From Tipula vernalis (lineage: Eukaryota > Arthropoda > Insecta > Diptera > Tipulidae), in assembly GCA_958295665.1 (NCBI GenBank), contig OY282560.1, positions 85,598,311 through 85,662,310 of the forward strand: a DNA stretch of 64,000 nucleotides, written 5' to 3'. A model generated the notes under the pieces. The model did not search any database. It had not been told where the DNA came from and saw only the letters and a list, made by a program, of their open reading frames with translations. Made by a program: the position numbers and the translations under genes. Every line of letters starts with the position of its first letter. Positions within the stretch are counted from its first letter, which is position 1. Below, piece by piece: positions 1 through 13,244 of this stretch.

Positions 1-3000
1 AAATGTTAAAATGATTGAAATCAATTTATCAATATTGTATTTTATAGATTAATTGTTTGTAAATGACATTTATTTTTGTGTATTTGTATGTATTTTATAT
101 TCTTAATATACGGATGAATTGATTAGAGATTAGTTTTGTAAAAAAAAAACGAGAAAAAATTTTAAGAAAACTTTCTTAATTGTATGTTAAAATAATCCTA
201 AACAAATATAAGTGGTTTGGTACGGATTAGAGTCTATAAAATTTATTAATTTAATTACCATAAAAATAGAATATTAGGTTTGGTAATTTTGTTTTGCATC
301 CCTTTTTTGTTTTGTTTCTTGTTGTTTTTTTTTTTTTTTTGAAAGAAATGAAATTAAAATTGTGTTCTTTATCAATTAATTAACAGGTTGAAGGAAAATT
401 AGACGTAAGTAAAAGAAAAAAAAATTATATTTGTTTAGCGACATAGTTTATATTCTAGCTCACGTCGATTTTTCAAAATATGAGGTTAATGTAGATATAA
501 TTTGGAATCCTGTTGTTACTAACGCTTAAAACCATCGATTCACACCTCCTCCTTATTTTCATTTCAAGTATAAAAATTAATTGAATTCAATAATAATTGG
601 CATTGAAATAGACATTGACTAATTTTAATTTGATTTCTTTTTTTTTTTTTTTAAATTTTGAACAAAATCAAATAAAATTGAAATTTACCAAAGAAATGTC
701 TAGATTTGTAAGAATTTATTCTTTTTGATTAAAAAAATTTGAAAGTTGAAACTAATGTATTCATCGTTTTATTTACCCGTAACGAAATTATTATAAGTGC
801 AAGAACTTATTTCAAAAGCATTCAAAATGTATAAAGGTATGCGCGTATTTACGTTTCAGATGAAAATTTTATAGAAAATACACGAAAAATCAATAAAATA
901 TTTTGCATTACTTCTTATTTCCACCAAGAAATTTACACAATTATTTTATTAAGGAACGACATAGGAGCTACCCTATCTAATATTCAAAATCAGCATTGAT
1001 ATTGATTTAGAAAAACACACATGACTGAGCATTTATTTATAAATTGAAATATAATTTTTATTCCATTAATAAATAAAATTTAATTTAATAGCATTGACAA
1101 CTTTCTCTAACTAAACGTGAAAATTAATTACCACGCCTATAACAAATATTTGATTTTAAAAGTAAAACAAAACAATTAGAATTTATCTCGAACACAAAAA
1201 AAAATTATATAGAAAGTTGTTACCAAAATTAAAAAAAAAAAATTCTCCGCTTCATCTCAAAAATAGCTTTTAAAATTCAGTTTTTTTTTTATCTTTTTAA
1301 CTGAGTACGGAAACTCTAAGAAGAAAAGGAAGCTTTTTATATACTACCGTAAAGTAAAAAATTCTAAAAAAGTTACACACGCAATTCTTAAAATATTTTA
1401 TCAAAAAAAAAAAAAAAGTTTTTTCAAGAAGTCTTTTCAAACATCCGATGAAATTGGTTTTGGAGGAGCTTCGATTATCTCTCATTCAATTTTTTGGTAG
1501 CTTTCCCTAAACTCATTTTTTTAACATTGATTTTAAAAAACAATCTGTGTTACATGGAATGGTAAGATAATTAAATGGTTTCTAGAATTAAAATAAATCG
1601 CATGTTTCACCTAACTTTGATTCATTAATATGTACCAGAATGTAAACCACGTTGCATTTTCATACATCTTTAAATCAGATAAATAAATATAACTAAAATA
1701 AAATTCATACGTGATCTTATAATATATTGTATAAAATAATGTATGTATGTAATAGGTTTTTGAGCAAACTCGTTTCTGTGCCCCGTTTTAATGCGGTTGT
1801 ACTTCATACTCGTACATCCTAACAAAATATCAAAAAGATTTCAATTTATCAGAGTAACTCATTTGATTTTCACCAAACTAAAATACAATAAAAACTTTTA
1901 GATGTGACTGATGTCGGTGGTGTAAATTATTATATAGTGAATACCAAATAAACTACATAAAATCAATAAGAATTTTTCATTAGTCATAAATTTTTTCAAC
2001 CTGCAGAACACGTAGTTGTACCTATATTACGCGAAACCAAGGCAAAGGAGGTTACATAATAAGAAATGGATTTATAATTAAGGAGGCCACATTTATAAAA
2101 TGCCATTATACATAAACATACACATGTATGTGCACATTATTCAAAAATTTATTTTCCTATAACACCATATGAAAAAATGAAAATGAGTTTTCAACCCTCC
2201 ATTTTTGTTTTTCACATCGTATTATACTTAGTGTAAAAATACTAATCACATTTTTTAATATTATAGATTTGATTTACAACTACTTAGCCATTATCCAGCC
2301 GAATAATTTTCCATTCATTAATATGGATCATTTCTTACAAAATTATTAAGGTCTCGAGGAAAATTTTTAAAGGAAATCATATTATTTTCTGCCATAAAAT
2401 AAAATGTCGGCTTGTGGGGGATGAATACATGAATATGTACAATGGATGCAATATAGTATGTACGAGCAATGCCGGAAAATGATTTTCCCATTATTTTTTT
2501 ATTATTGTTGTAGAACTTTACAAAATTAATAATTGTATAATATAAGGAAATATTTATTACCATCATTTTGTAGCTAGACTTTTTTGTGTCTAAAAGAACT
2601 ACCATTACTTGTTTCACCACCAAATAATCGAATTAGTTTTGTTTTATGGCAACTTTGTATAAGATTTTTGGGAATCTTTTATTTATTATAAAATTTTCTT
2701 TTATTATAAAACTGTTTATTAATATTATTATTATTTTTTTTTTATAAATATAAAAATAGTTATTATATTTTTCAACGGATGTTACAAATAAATAACAAAA
2801 TAATAATTAATTTTATAATAATTAAAAATGCACAAGAAAAAATTTTTTGTTTCTTCTATAAAATTTTTCACTATATGATAACACTTTAAATCACCGATAA
2901 CAATATTTTTATTTTTTTTTATTTTTATTTTTAAGCGATAATTTTTTTGTTAATAATTTATATAAAAAAATAAATAAAAATTATTATATTTTTAATTTTA

Positions 3001-6000
3001 ATATAAAAGTTTTTTTTTTTACAATTTTATATTTTTAGAGTTTAGCAATTTTTAGATTTTGTGTTGAAGTTTTGAGAGCCACTCCCTGGACACCATGTTT
3101 TCATTCACGAGAAGCAATGACAGAACGAAATAGCAGCACCATCAAAACACACACATATTCATATATTTTGGTAGTAGTATTTGTTACACAAATACATTTG
3201 AATACCCTTATGTGTTAGTATAGTATTTATTTTTTACTTTACTTGTTAATACATAAGAAATAGGGTGCAATAATTTATCCATTTATACATCTTGTATATA
3301 CATAGTAGACTGTACTGTAACCATTCTATGTGTAAATAAACATTTATGAAAATTTCACGGGATTAACACTGATAAATGGATAATCATGAAAAAAAATCGT
3401 ATTAAGCCACTTCACAAACAAAAAAATTCATTATACAAATAATCGTAATTCGCAAAATTTATAAAATGGTTTACAACATCTGAATAAAAAAGAAACTTTA
3501 TATGTTCACCGTGAATAAAATTAAGAAATACCATTATGTTTATTAATACATACATTCTCTAAATACAAATCGCACTTCAAGGCTTTTCCTTTTAGTTGTA
3601 TTTTAAATGCCGGCCGGTCATAAAAATTTTACAATCTTTCAAGCTAATTGTATTTGTGAAATAATGCATTGTACATATACGTACGTATGCAGACGTAAGA
3701 AAATAGTTAAAGCTTGAAGTATATTTTTTGCGTGTGTAATTGTAAACAGTATAACGACCAGGGGATATAAATGAAAATGTAGCATGTAGGTAGACAAAAT
3801 TTAACCTGATACTATGATCTGCTTAGGACATGACAAATTTAATTTTGTAAATTTTATTTTGAGAGCCAATTTTGTTGAGGAAATAACCTCTTCAAAATTT
3901 TACGTCAATAAAATTCACCTTGGTATCTAAAATGTTAACTAAACGTATACATATACGTATACAATCTCGTTTACGAATTGAAAATAATTTTCTTACCAAC
4001 ACAAATATAAAATTATCATATTGGAACCTTATTTGAATGTTATCCAAATCCATATAGACATTTCCAATTTGAAAAACTTCATTCCAAAAAAAATTATTAT
4101 TCCAATGACGTCATTCTCGTACATATCAAAAAAGATTATCGACCATTTTTCCTTATATACTATTTTAGTTACGTATATAGAAAATTTTGTTTTATATATT
4201 AACAATATGTGTCTGTGTATGCTTTTGTACATTAGGGATTATAATTGAAAATAAAATATAAAAACTTGTACAGTCATGACGTCATTATGAGTATAACATA
4301 AAAAAAAAAAAAAAAAACATAAGCAGCGAAAAAATATTGTGTGCGTGTAATCATCAACCGTAATGTTGAAAGAAAAAAAAAAAAAAGTTTATCGTACACC
4401 TAAAAGAAAAGTAATTTTCCTTAATTCATTTAAACTGGTCCACATAATCGCATGGATTAACAAAAATATTTTTTTTTATTTAGCCTTATTCCCCAAAATG
4501 CTATTATTATCAGACCTGGTTTAAAAATGTTAAATATTATGATTTACAAGTTGCTTAAATCTCTGATTCTCAAAAGACAAATAAAATTCCTTGGCTATAC
4601 ACGTACATTGTAAATACATAGGCTTCATTCCAACTTTTATCCTATTTATCATTTCCTATGTACATATGTTCACAAAATTTTAAAACTACAATTATGTATT
4701 AACATTTTTTTGTTGAGTTTTCTTTTCTATGCCGAAAAATGTGTGATAAATATTTTAAATTTCTCTTCCTTGGTAGGTTCAAAAAAAAAAAAAAACAAAA
4801 AAAAAACGAAAACTAAAAATTCCGTGTTAACAATGAAATTATTGATTTTTGGAGGAAAATTGAAATTTTTGCTCAATTCAAAATATGAAAATCGTTTCGT
4901 TTCATTTTTATATATTGATTGTGAATAGAATTTAATTTAATTTTTCTTTTTTTTTTACGTTTTTGACAAAAGATAGAAAAATCTATAATATTTCGAATTT
5001 TATTAAAATTGTATTTTCTATTGTAATAATTTTATGATCACTCTGAAAAGAAAATTAATAGGTATATACTATATACTTTCGAGTCATGTATCGAATATTA
5101 TATAATAAATACTATGTCGTTATAGGCCACATGTCAATCGTCAAAAAATCTTCCGTTTTCCTTTTGTTAAAACCAACTACATATCTCTATAGTATGTTTC
5201 TTTAACGATATCAAAACTTGGGATGGTGAAAATCAATATTTGTATGCTGTAATACTTTTTTTCAGTGTAGGTTTTTTTATTTTCCAAAAAAAGCTTTGCC
5301 GTCAAAAACAGCATTTTGAGTATTCGCCTACCAGATCATATCAAGATAAATTTAAATTTTTAAGTTCTATTGTTATTCCATATACCAAATCTATTGTTGC
5401 AGTTCTATGAAAATACAATACACAATATACACAAGAAGTATGTACATATGTACATGAAAAGTCTCATCTTGGCAATTAAAAACGCTTGCGCATTTCGTGC
5501 CCAGCTTTTATTTATTTACTTGTATACGTATTACGATATGTATATACCACCTTACCGTATATACAAACAATAATACGTACGTGCATTATGGTTGCGGTGA
5601 AATTTGCGATGAACTATATAAACACCACTATCTCTCTCTCTACTTAAATTTTCTATCGAATCATGTGTTTTACATGAGCTTTTTTTACGATAGAATACGG
5701 TTGTATTGTTAATATTTGATTTCGCCTTTTGATAAAAATTTTGAAAGTATTGTATATTTTTATATACAAGATCTCACACTACATAACAGGTTCGTGTTAT
5801 AATGTACATATACGTATATATGATGTGCATTGTACAGTCAGTAGTATTCAACACTTGGTCAACTTTGGTTGATTAAAAGTCCATGTACATTGTGTACCAT
5901 ACACTCAATTCAAAAGATTAAAAATATAATAAAAGGCCGCAGAAAAAGGATACACGGCACAATAAAATAAATGTATAGAAATCATCTGCTAAAATTCCCA

Positions 6001-7375
6001 TGTACAGAATGGTTATAAGCAACAACACAATGCTTTCCTAAACATTTTTGTTCATCCAGAAGCTAAGATTATGAAAGGTAATTGAATTACCCTGTACACT
6101 AAATGCTTTGTACCGCGAAATAAAATTAAATTAAATGATAATAGACTGCCTTTAGAAGATTAAGAAACTGGATACATCCTCAATCCTAAACAGAGAATAT
6201 AATTTTGTAACTGTGTGCAAACTTGCAGCTCATTTATTTTAAATTTAGATTACCCAAATTAGAATCTAATTCATGTGTAAACTTAATTATGTCTGTTCAT
6301 TTAAGTGTTAATTACTTAATTTGTATCTATAGCTGTTAAATAATATGCTTCAAAAATACAAAGTACATGTTCATACGCAAGTAAAAAAAAAAAACGTACC
6401 GTTTTTCCAAGTATTATGATCTATCTCCACCATCCATCCATCGAATTAATTTTAATTTTTTTCATTATACCGTATAAAATTATACAAAAATAATATATAT
6501 TGGAATTTTTTCTGTACTTACTACCTAGTTTATTTCTAAAGAATCAACAGCAACCTGTCTTACATACACAAGAACAAGTACATTCTATATTACATATGTA
6601 TAAAACGTACTCATATCTTTTTCTTACCCACACACAACAATTATATTATGTGCAAAATATAATTTTCATGTATACATTATCAAAAGGAAAGTAGTATCAT
6701 GCTTATATTTTATGTGGCACGAGCGCGATTTAATGATCAAAAGAAATTATTCCTACATACACATGTACCACATACGTATTTTCCATTTATTATCAAAAGC
6801 ACAGATACAACAATAATAGCACATACAAAGTGAGATAAATCTTAAAATAATTAAGTGTTTCTGAAAAAGAAACAATATACATTAGTAAACACATAATTTG
6901 TAGGCGTTTGTATTTTTTTTTTTTGCTTGCTATTTTCTAAACGATAAAATTATTCTAATATCTTCAGCAGTTTAGATAAGTCTTGTATTACATACAGATA
7001 TTTTTAGTAAATTAAACTAAAATAAATAGAAAAAAAAACTTTGTACTTGAATTATTTTATCAGATTTGTATTACCGAAAAAAAAAAAAAAAAAAAAATTT
7101 GGGGGTCAAAAATATGTTGTTGTTTTTTAAAATTTTTATGTTAGACAAATACATATATGATAACGATTATTAGTTCTTATCTTAAAGTTTAATAATACAT
7201 TATGCAAATAAGACACGTATAAACAATGTAAAGTTTTGAAGTATTGAGGAAAATTACATAAATGTGTAAAAAAAAAACTCAATGTTTCGACAGTGATCCA
7301 AACAAGGAAAATTTTATATTCCTTAATATACTAAAGTACAATAAAAATAGCATGGTAAATATATATAACACTTTC
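1..7375. other. AT-rich non-coding DNA
   Basis: I see no gene here. The stretch is very AT-rich, with poly(A)/poly(T) runs and short ATGT and TATA repeats. No open frame has a recognisable domain. It could be intronic or intergenic. A locally GC-richer patch near 3055-3220 is open in one plus frame but cannot be assigned. Confidence 0.6.
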
Positions 7376-8830
7376 AGGAACTGGACCCGAATTCCGGTTC
7401 AATGAGAAATGACTTTATTTTTTATTTCGCCTACTATAAATAAAAATGCAACCGACTAGTTGAAACAAAAAATCAAATCATTTCTCACAGCCCTTTTGGG
7501 CAACCCAACCCATTTAAACAACAATCCAGGGTGTGTAGATCACCACCACCAATAGCGAACACCTTAGAAAGGGATAACGCAGAACTGCGCAATAAGATTT
7601 ACGAAATAGAAAAGTTAACGTTAAATCTAAACAAAGACCTCAAAAACTTACAGCGAGAAAACAAGGAGTTAAAAGATGCTCCAAATGCAGTAATGTCTGA
7701 GAAAGAAACCACTAAGATAAACAACACCAATGATCATATAGAGGTTATGTATGAAACAGACGAGGAAGAACTCAATAGAGAAACGGGATGGATTCTGAAC
7801 CGTAACAAAAAAAATAAGAAACGTAAGATGAGTAAATCACCACAGATTTCACCCGATTCGAAACAATCAGTTGAGCAGCTTCCAACCGGAAGTAGGCACG
7901 TGCAACAGGAGAATAAAGCTCAGGTTCCGTCGGAACAGAAACGATCAAGTAATGAACTCCCAACCGGAAGTAAGAATGTACAACTAGAGAAAAAAGTGCC
8001 ACGGCCACCTCCAGTAATAATATCTAATTGCAATAATTATCAGAGTATTAGAAACATCATGGACAACAATCATATAAAGTTTCAAGCTACAGCGTTAAAT
8101 AGTGGTGATATCAAAATAAATGTCACAGACAGTGATAGCTATAGAAAGTTAACAGGAGCTCTTAACGAAGAAAAGACAGCGTGGTATTCCTACGAAGATA
8201 AGCAGACAAGGCAAACCAAAGTCATTGCTAGGAAGCTACACGCTTCATGCAAACCAGAAGAGATAAAAGAGTATCTTTTGGAGAAAAAATACTAAATTAA
8301 AGAAGTTACACAGCTGCTAAAAAGAGGTGACAAAACACCTCTTCCATTATATATGTTGTCTTTTGAAAGAACAGAAGACATTAAAAATATTTATGCAATC
8401 AGCGAAATACTCCATATGAAAGTGCAAATAGAAGCAGTTAAAAAATCTAAGCTGATCCCCCAGTGCAAAAAGTGCCAAGTCTACGGACACACGCAAAACT
8501 TTTGTAATAAGGAGCCCAGATGCGTGAAATGTGTAGGGAAACACCGTACGGCTGAATGTACGAAACTAAAAGACACCCCACCAAAATGTGTTAACTGTGG
8601 AGAGACACACCCAGCCAACTACAGAGGTTGCATTGTTATAAAAGAGCTGCAAAAAATTCGCAACAAAACAAGGGAAACTTCAATAATTACCAGGCCAGAA
8701 ATTAACTCAGCCTCAACAAGAATACCTACAAATTTAAGGCCACACCAAACATTAATCCAGCCATCAAGAACTAATCCAAATGTAACATTTGCTGATGTAC
8801 TATCTACTGGAAGTTCGAGAAGACAACATA

Positions 8831-9042
8831 CAGTGCTTTTCAAAGTTATAACCGCACCGCTCACAACTGTAGTTCAGAAAAAATAAGAGAGCACTAATGA
8901 AAATCACTGACATTAAAGATTGCCCTTTTAAATGCTATCAAAATATGCAAAATAGTTATTGCACTGATAACGGTAATTTTGTTGTAAAAATTGAAAATAT
9001 CACAAAAGTGCGCAAAACCGATGTTTCATTATTATAACCGCA
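8831..9042 (+). repeat. Left terminal inverted repeat of Minos-like element
   Basis: It begins CAGTGCTTTTCAAAG and pairs with 10235-10446. The motif GTTATAACCGCAC lies near the outer end (8845-8857) and recurs as TTATAACCGCAC at the inner end (9032-9043). Such direct repeats inside inverted repeats are the usual transposase-binding arrangement of IR/DR elements; binding is inferred. Confidence 0.9.
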
Positions 9043-9089
9043 CATGACTTTTTCAAAAAAAAAAAAAAACCACGAACATAACGGTACAA

Positions 9090-10143
9090 TTAATAATTTA
9101 TTTGTCCACCATTATTTTCTACTATTGCGAGAATTCGTCTTGGCATGGACTCCACGTATGGCATCAAAACCTCTTTTGTTAATAACGACCACGCATTTTT
9201 GATGGCGGCTTTTAATTCCTCCACATTATTAAATTGACGGTTGTCGGCGTAGACTTTTCGGACGAGCCAACCCCAAATGTTCTCAATTGGATTGGCATCT
9301 GGAGAACGAGCTGACCAATCCATTAATTCAATGTTATGGTTTGAAAACCAAGCCTTTGTGGATGCACTCACATGAATTCGTGCGTTATCTTGTTGGAAAA
9401 TAAGGCGTTTTTCATGAATTCGGCGGAGGTATGGCAATAGTTTTGCTTGGAGCACATCCTGGTACTCAATGCTGTTCATCCGGCATGAAGGAAATGCCAG
9501 ATCAGTGCCGTGGCTACTAAAACCTCCCCAAACCATCACAGAACCACCGCCGAAATTCCTTTTTGAAAAATAGCGCGGTTCTTTCCGTAGATCTCTCCAG
9601 TATCCGTTTAAGCTATCTGGACCATCAAGGTTGAACTTTTTTTCGTCCGAAAAAATCACCTAATGCACGAAAAAAGTTTTAATTTATAGGGTGTGAATAA
9701 TGATTTTCAATTAATTTTCATTTTACCTTGTTCCAGTCTTGGGTAATACGATCGCGAGCAAAGGAGAGCCGCGTAACCTTATGTTGAGGGTCTAAACGTG
9801 GTGCCTTCTGCATATACTCTCGCATAATGTTAGGACTGTTCTTGATTGCACGCCAAATCGTTGGAACAGATGCAGAAAGATTACATTTTCGTTTGATCGA
9901 AGAAATCGAGATCGTTGAGTTGGACGCTGTTCTGCAAATTCTTCTCACATCTCTCTCTTGCAGGATTCTTTTTCTTCCAGGATATGATCTGGACCCGTAA
10001 TTCTCCCGATCCGCTATGTAATTTCGGACAACTCTGTCGGATCTTCCAATTTGTCTAGCAATTTCCCGTTTTGATATTCCTTGGCTCCAAAAGGCGTCGA
10101 TTTTACCTTTTTCCCTCTCGGAAAGAGCACTACCGCGTGGCAT
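9090..10143 (-). CDS. Minos-like Tc1 transposase, two exons, DD34E
   Basis: This is a cut-and-paste transposase acting in the nucleus on the element's terminal repeats. Exon 1 (10143-9727) starts at ATG with MPRGSALSEREKGKIDAF and holds the paired-like helix-turn-helix DNA-binding region. Exon 2 (9659-9090) carries the catalytic core: SDEKKF, FQQDNARIH and SPDANPIENIW. Thirty-four residues separate the second D from the final E, giving DD34E. The 67-nt intron (9726-9660) begins GTAAAA and ends TTAG; splicing joins DWNK to VIFSDEKK without a frame change. The product is 328 residues, close to the family norm of about 340. Minos has a short intron in a similar place (family knowledge). No stop or frameshift is visible. 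Confidence 0.92.
9660..9726 (-). other. Short intron in the Minos-like transposase
   Basis: The two exons lie in different frames and the segment between them has stops. GT at 9726-9725 and AG at 9661-9660 bound a T-rich 67-nt intron. The spliced protein matches the family across the junction, and the related transposase at 14900 reads straight through this point without an intron. Confidence 0.85.
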
Positions 10144-10234
10144 AATTAATAATACTTTCTGTAATTATTATTATTATTATTATTAAAATCCAAGAAAAGA
10201 TAACAAAAAATATAATTTCACCTACCTCAATGAC

Positions 10235-10446
10235 TGCGGTTATAACAATGAAACATCTGTTTTGTGCACATTTATGATATTTTTGATTTTTACAACAAAA
10301 GTACCGTTATCAGTACAATAACTCTTTTGTATATTTTGAGAGCATTTAAGAGCACAATCTTTAATGTCAGTCATTTTTATTAGTGCTCTCTTGTTTTTTC
10401 TGAACTACAGTAGTGAACGGTGCGGTTATAACTTTGAAAAGCACTG
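10235..10446 (-). repeat. Right terminal inverted repeat of Minos-like element
   Basis: Reverse complement of the left repeat with scattered mismatches, ending at the TA at 10447-10448. It carries the same outer and inner TTATAACCGCA motifs. Confidence 0.9.
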
Positions 10447-10589
10447 TAGTTCTCTTTTATTAAATGATTCAAATAATAACCAAACTAATAAAATACTACA
10501 AGATATTCTTGATAGACTTAGTTCACAAGAAGAAAAGCAAGAAAAAGCCCTTATATCAATCCTACAAAGGCTCACTCTACTCGAAAAAC

Positions 10590-13242
10590 ATGGCAAATAA
10601 TTTAAAAATTCTTGCATGGAACTGCAATGGTATATTGCAACGACAAAATGAAATACAACTATTTCTTGATTTAGAAAAAATAGATATATGTTTATTATCT
10701 GAAACACACCTTACTACTCAAAGTCATATAAAAATCCGCGGCTACGAAGTTCACTCAGCAGTTCATCCTAATAATAATGCACGAGGGGGCAGTGCCGTGA
10801 TTATAAAAAAAGATATTAAATACCATCTGCAACAAAAACTTGAAAGTGATGAAATACAAGCAATTAGCGTTAGCATTAATACCCGCAACCACAAGTTAGT
10901 GGTATCCGCAATATATTGCCCACCTAGATATAACATCAAAGAGAATGCTTATACTCAGTTCTTCAAGCAGCTCGGTGAAAAATTTGTAGTCGGGGGTGAC
11001 TTCAACGCTAAACATACTGACTGGGGATCAAGACTAACCACAACTAAAGGGAAAGAGCTTCATCAAGCAATAATTAAATACAACTGCAACTGGCATTCTA
11101 CTGGAAAACCAACTTATTGGCCCAGTGATCAAAATAAAACACCAGACCTAATTGACTTCTTTATAACAAGAAAAATCCCGGTTAATTATATACAAGTGCA
11201 GGAAGGATTGGACTCCACATCTGACCACTCCTCTATTTTAATGGTAATAAGTGATACAATAATTATTAATGATAAACAGCCACTGTTAACAAATAAATAT
11301 ACTGATTGGAAAAAGTTCAGGAATGAACTAAACAATAGCATCATTTTAAACACACAACTTTCATCAGAAGAAACATTAGAACAGGAGGTGGAGAAGCTCG
11401 TCAAGGACATACAGGTAGCGGCGTGGAAAAGTACTAACACAACAAACAAAAAAATAGCTGGCAAATGCTATCCAATGGAAATTAAATCACTAGTTATAGA
11501 GAAGAGAAGTACCCGTAGGGAGTGGCAACGTACACGAGACCCAACCGTCAAAAATAGATTAAATAATTTAACACAACGAATACGTAGAGAAATAAGGGAA
11601 TTTAAAAATAAATCAATAAATTCATACCTAAAATCTCTCACCTATGATAAAGGTAGTGATTATTCATTGTGGAAAGCAACCAAATATTTGAAAAGGCCAG
11701 TTATGCATATACCACCAATAAGAACAAATAATGGTCACCTGGCTAAAAGCAAAGAAGAAAAAGCAGAAAAATTCGCGGATCATCTCGAGCGTACCTTTCA
11801 GCCAAATTTAACAACACTTAACCAACAGGATATATTGTTCGAAAACCAAACAACTATCCTGAGACAGGAAATTCCATTAACTAATGCTAAAGAAGTAAAA
11901 CAAGTAATAAAGAACCATGTAGTACTTAAAAAATCACCAGGATATGACCTGATAACTGGAGAGATTCTAAAACAACTACCTAATAAAGCTATTAAAAAAA
12001 TATCGGACATAATTAATGCTTCCTTCAGACTCCGTTATGTCCCTCTATCTAGGAAATTTGCGGAAGTGATAATGATACCTAAGCCAGGTAAGCCACCAAG
12101 TGAACTGGCCTCGTACAGGCCAATATCACTTCTTCCAACTATGTCAAAACTATTTGAGAAATTGTTATTAAAACGAATTAAACCAGAAGTTGTAAAATCA
12201 GGAGCTGTTCCGTCCCATCAGTTTGGATTTAGAGAGGAACACTCCACAATCGACCAAGTCCATAGAATAACAGATATAATAGAAAAATCCTTAGAGGAAA
12301 AAAAGATTTGTTCAGCTATATTTCTTGACATAGCGCAGGCATTTGACAAAGTCTGGCTAGATGGTTTAATATTTAAATTGGAGAAAACTCTGCCATTTGA
12401 GTATTGCGAACTGCTAAAGTCATACCTGAAAAGGAGATATTATATACTCCAGTATTAAAGAAGCTAAAGCAGGAGTCCCGCAGGGGAGTGTCTTAGGGCC
12501 TTTCCTTTTCGTGCTGTTTACTAGCGACATACCGCAGACGAGCAATACAACTATCGCCACGTTTGCAGATGACACTGCAATTCTAGCTGTTGGTGACACA
12601 ATCGGTGAAGTCACATTCAAACTACAAATAGCCGTAAATAATATACAAGATTGGCTAGCTAAGTGGAGAATTAAAATGAATGAATCGAAGTCTACTCACA
12701 TTAACTTCACTAATAGATCAATAGAACCACTACCTGTGACTCTCAATAATATCTCTGTACCACATGCCAATCAAGCAAAATACCTTGGTATGAACCTTGA
12801 TGCAAAGTTAAAGTGGAAAGTACACGTGAAAAAGAAAGCAGAAGAGCTTCAGTTAAAATATAGAAAAATGTACTGGTTAATTGGAAGAAACTCTCAGTTA
12901 TCCATTCATAATAAACTTATGCTTTATAAACAAGTACTCAAGCCGGTCTGGACATATGGTATTCAACTATGGGGATGCACCAAAATCAGCAATCAACAGA
13001 TAGTTCAACGATTTCAAAATAAAGTCCTCAGAGGAATTGTAAATGCCCCTTGGTACACTCGTAATAGTGACCTTCATAGAGATCTCGGAATAGACACAGT
13101 CGCAAGTGAAATAAAGAAATGTGCTCAAAAACACCAGGAGAGGCTCCACCATCACCCTAACATCGAAGCTGCAAGACTACTTCATCAAGAGGGTATAATA
13201 AGAAGACTCAAAAGACTAAAACCTTTTGAGTTGCCAGAATAG
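10590..13242 (+). pseudogene. Jockey-type ORF2: endonuclease and reverse transcriptase
   Basis: This enzyme nicks target DNA and copies the LINE RNA. It starts at ATG 10590, overlapping the ORF1 stop by 11 nt. The endonuclease spans about residues 1-230 (LAWNCNG, SETHLT, GGDFNAKH, SDHSS). The reverse transcriptase follows, with SYRPISLLP, FLDIAQAFDKVW, GVPQGSVLGP and the catalytic ATFADDTAIL. The C-terminus ends RLKPFELPE, with no RNase H. The first frame ends at TAA 12456-12458, just before GVPQGS. The remainder continues one frame over from about 12440 to 13242, so a single frameshift with minor loss separates the fingers from the active site. Without that change the protein would be about 880 residues, normal for the clade. 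Confidence 0.9.
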
Positions 13243-13244
13243 TC

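Larger units (their letters stand above)
8831..10446 (-). mobile_element. Minos-like Tc1 transposon, apparently complete
   Basis: A 1616-bp element flanked by TA duplications (8829-8830 and 10447-10448). Its two ends are long, closely matching inverted repeats of about 212 bp. It encodes one DD34E transposase in two exons on the minus strand with no disabling change seen. Long terminal repeats, repeated binding-site-like motifs at both ends of each repeat and a short intron all resemble Minos and related insect IR/DR Tc1 elements. It is inserted in the gag ORF of a Jockey LINE and is therefore the younger of the two. Intact ends, intact frames and similar repeats suggest a recent and possibly active copy. 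Confidence 0.92.
7444..10600 (+). pseudogene. Jockey-type gag (ORF1), split and with one stop
   Basis: The nucleocapsid-like protein of the LINE binds its RNA. The N-terminal part (about 7531-7690) is coiled-coil-like. It is followed by Gln/Ser-rich linker, a PRE_C2HC region around 8080-8450, and three knuckles at about 8463-8633: CX2CX4HX4C, CX2CX3HX4C and CX2CX3HX6C, the typical Jockey set. A TAA at 8293-8295 interrupts an otherwise continuous frame. The Tc1 element enters at 8831. After 10448 the same protein resumes (SSLLLNDSNNN) and ends in a predicted helix at the TAA at 10598-10600, overlapping the ORF2 start. No in-frame ATG is seen at the 5' end; an ATG at 7446 is in another frame, suggesting a small indel. 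The open frame shown from 7531 begins with GTG, not ATG. Confidence 0.85.

Noticed and set aside
1297..1500. Possible last exon on the minus strand (EAPPKPISSDV then stop)
   Set aside because: All frames after the nearest AG hit stops, and there is no convincing acceptor.
4021..4250. Overlapping small open frames on both strands
   Set aside because: Low-complexity AT-rich sequence with no domain, splice support or composition shift.
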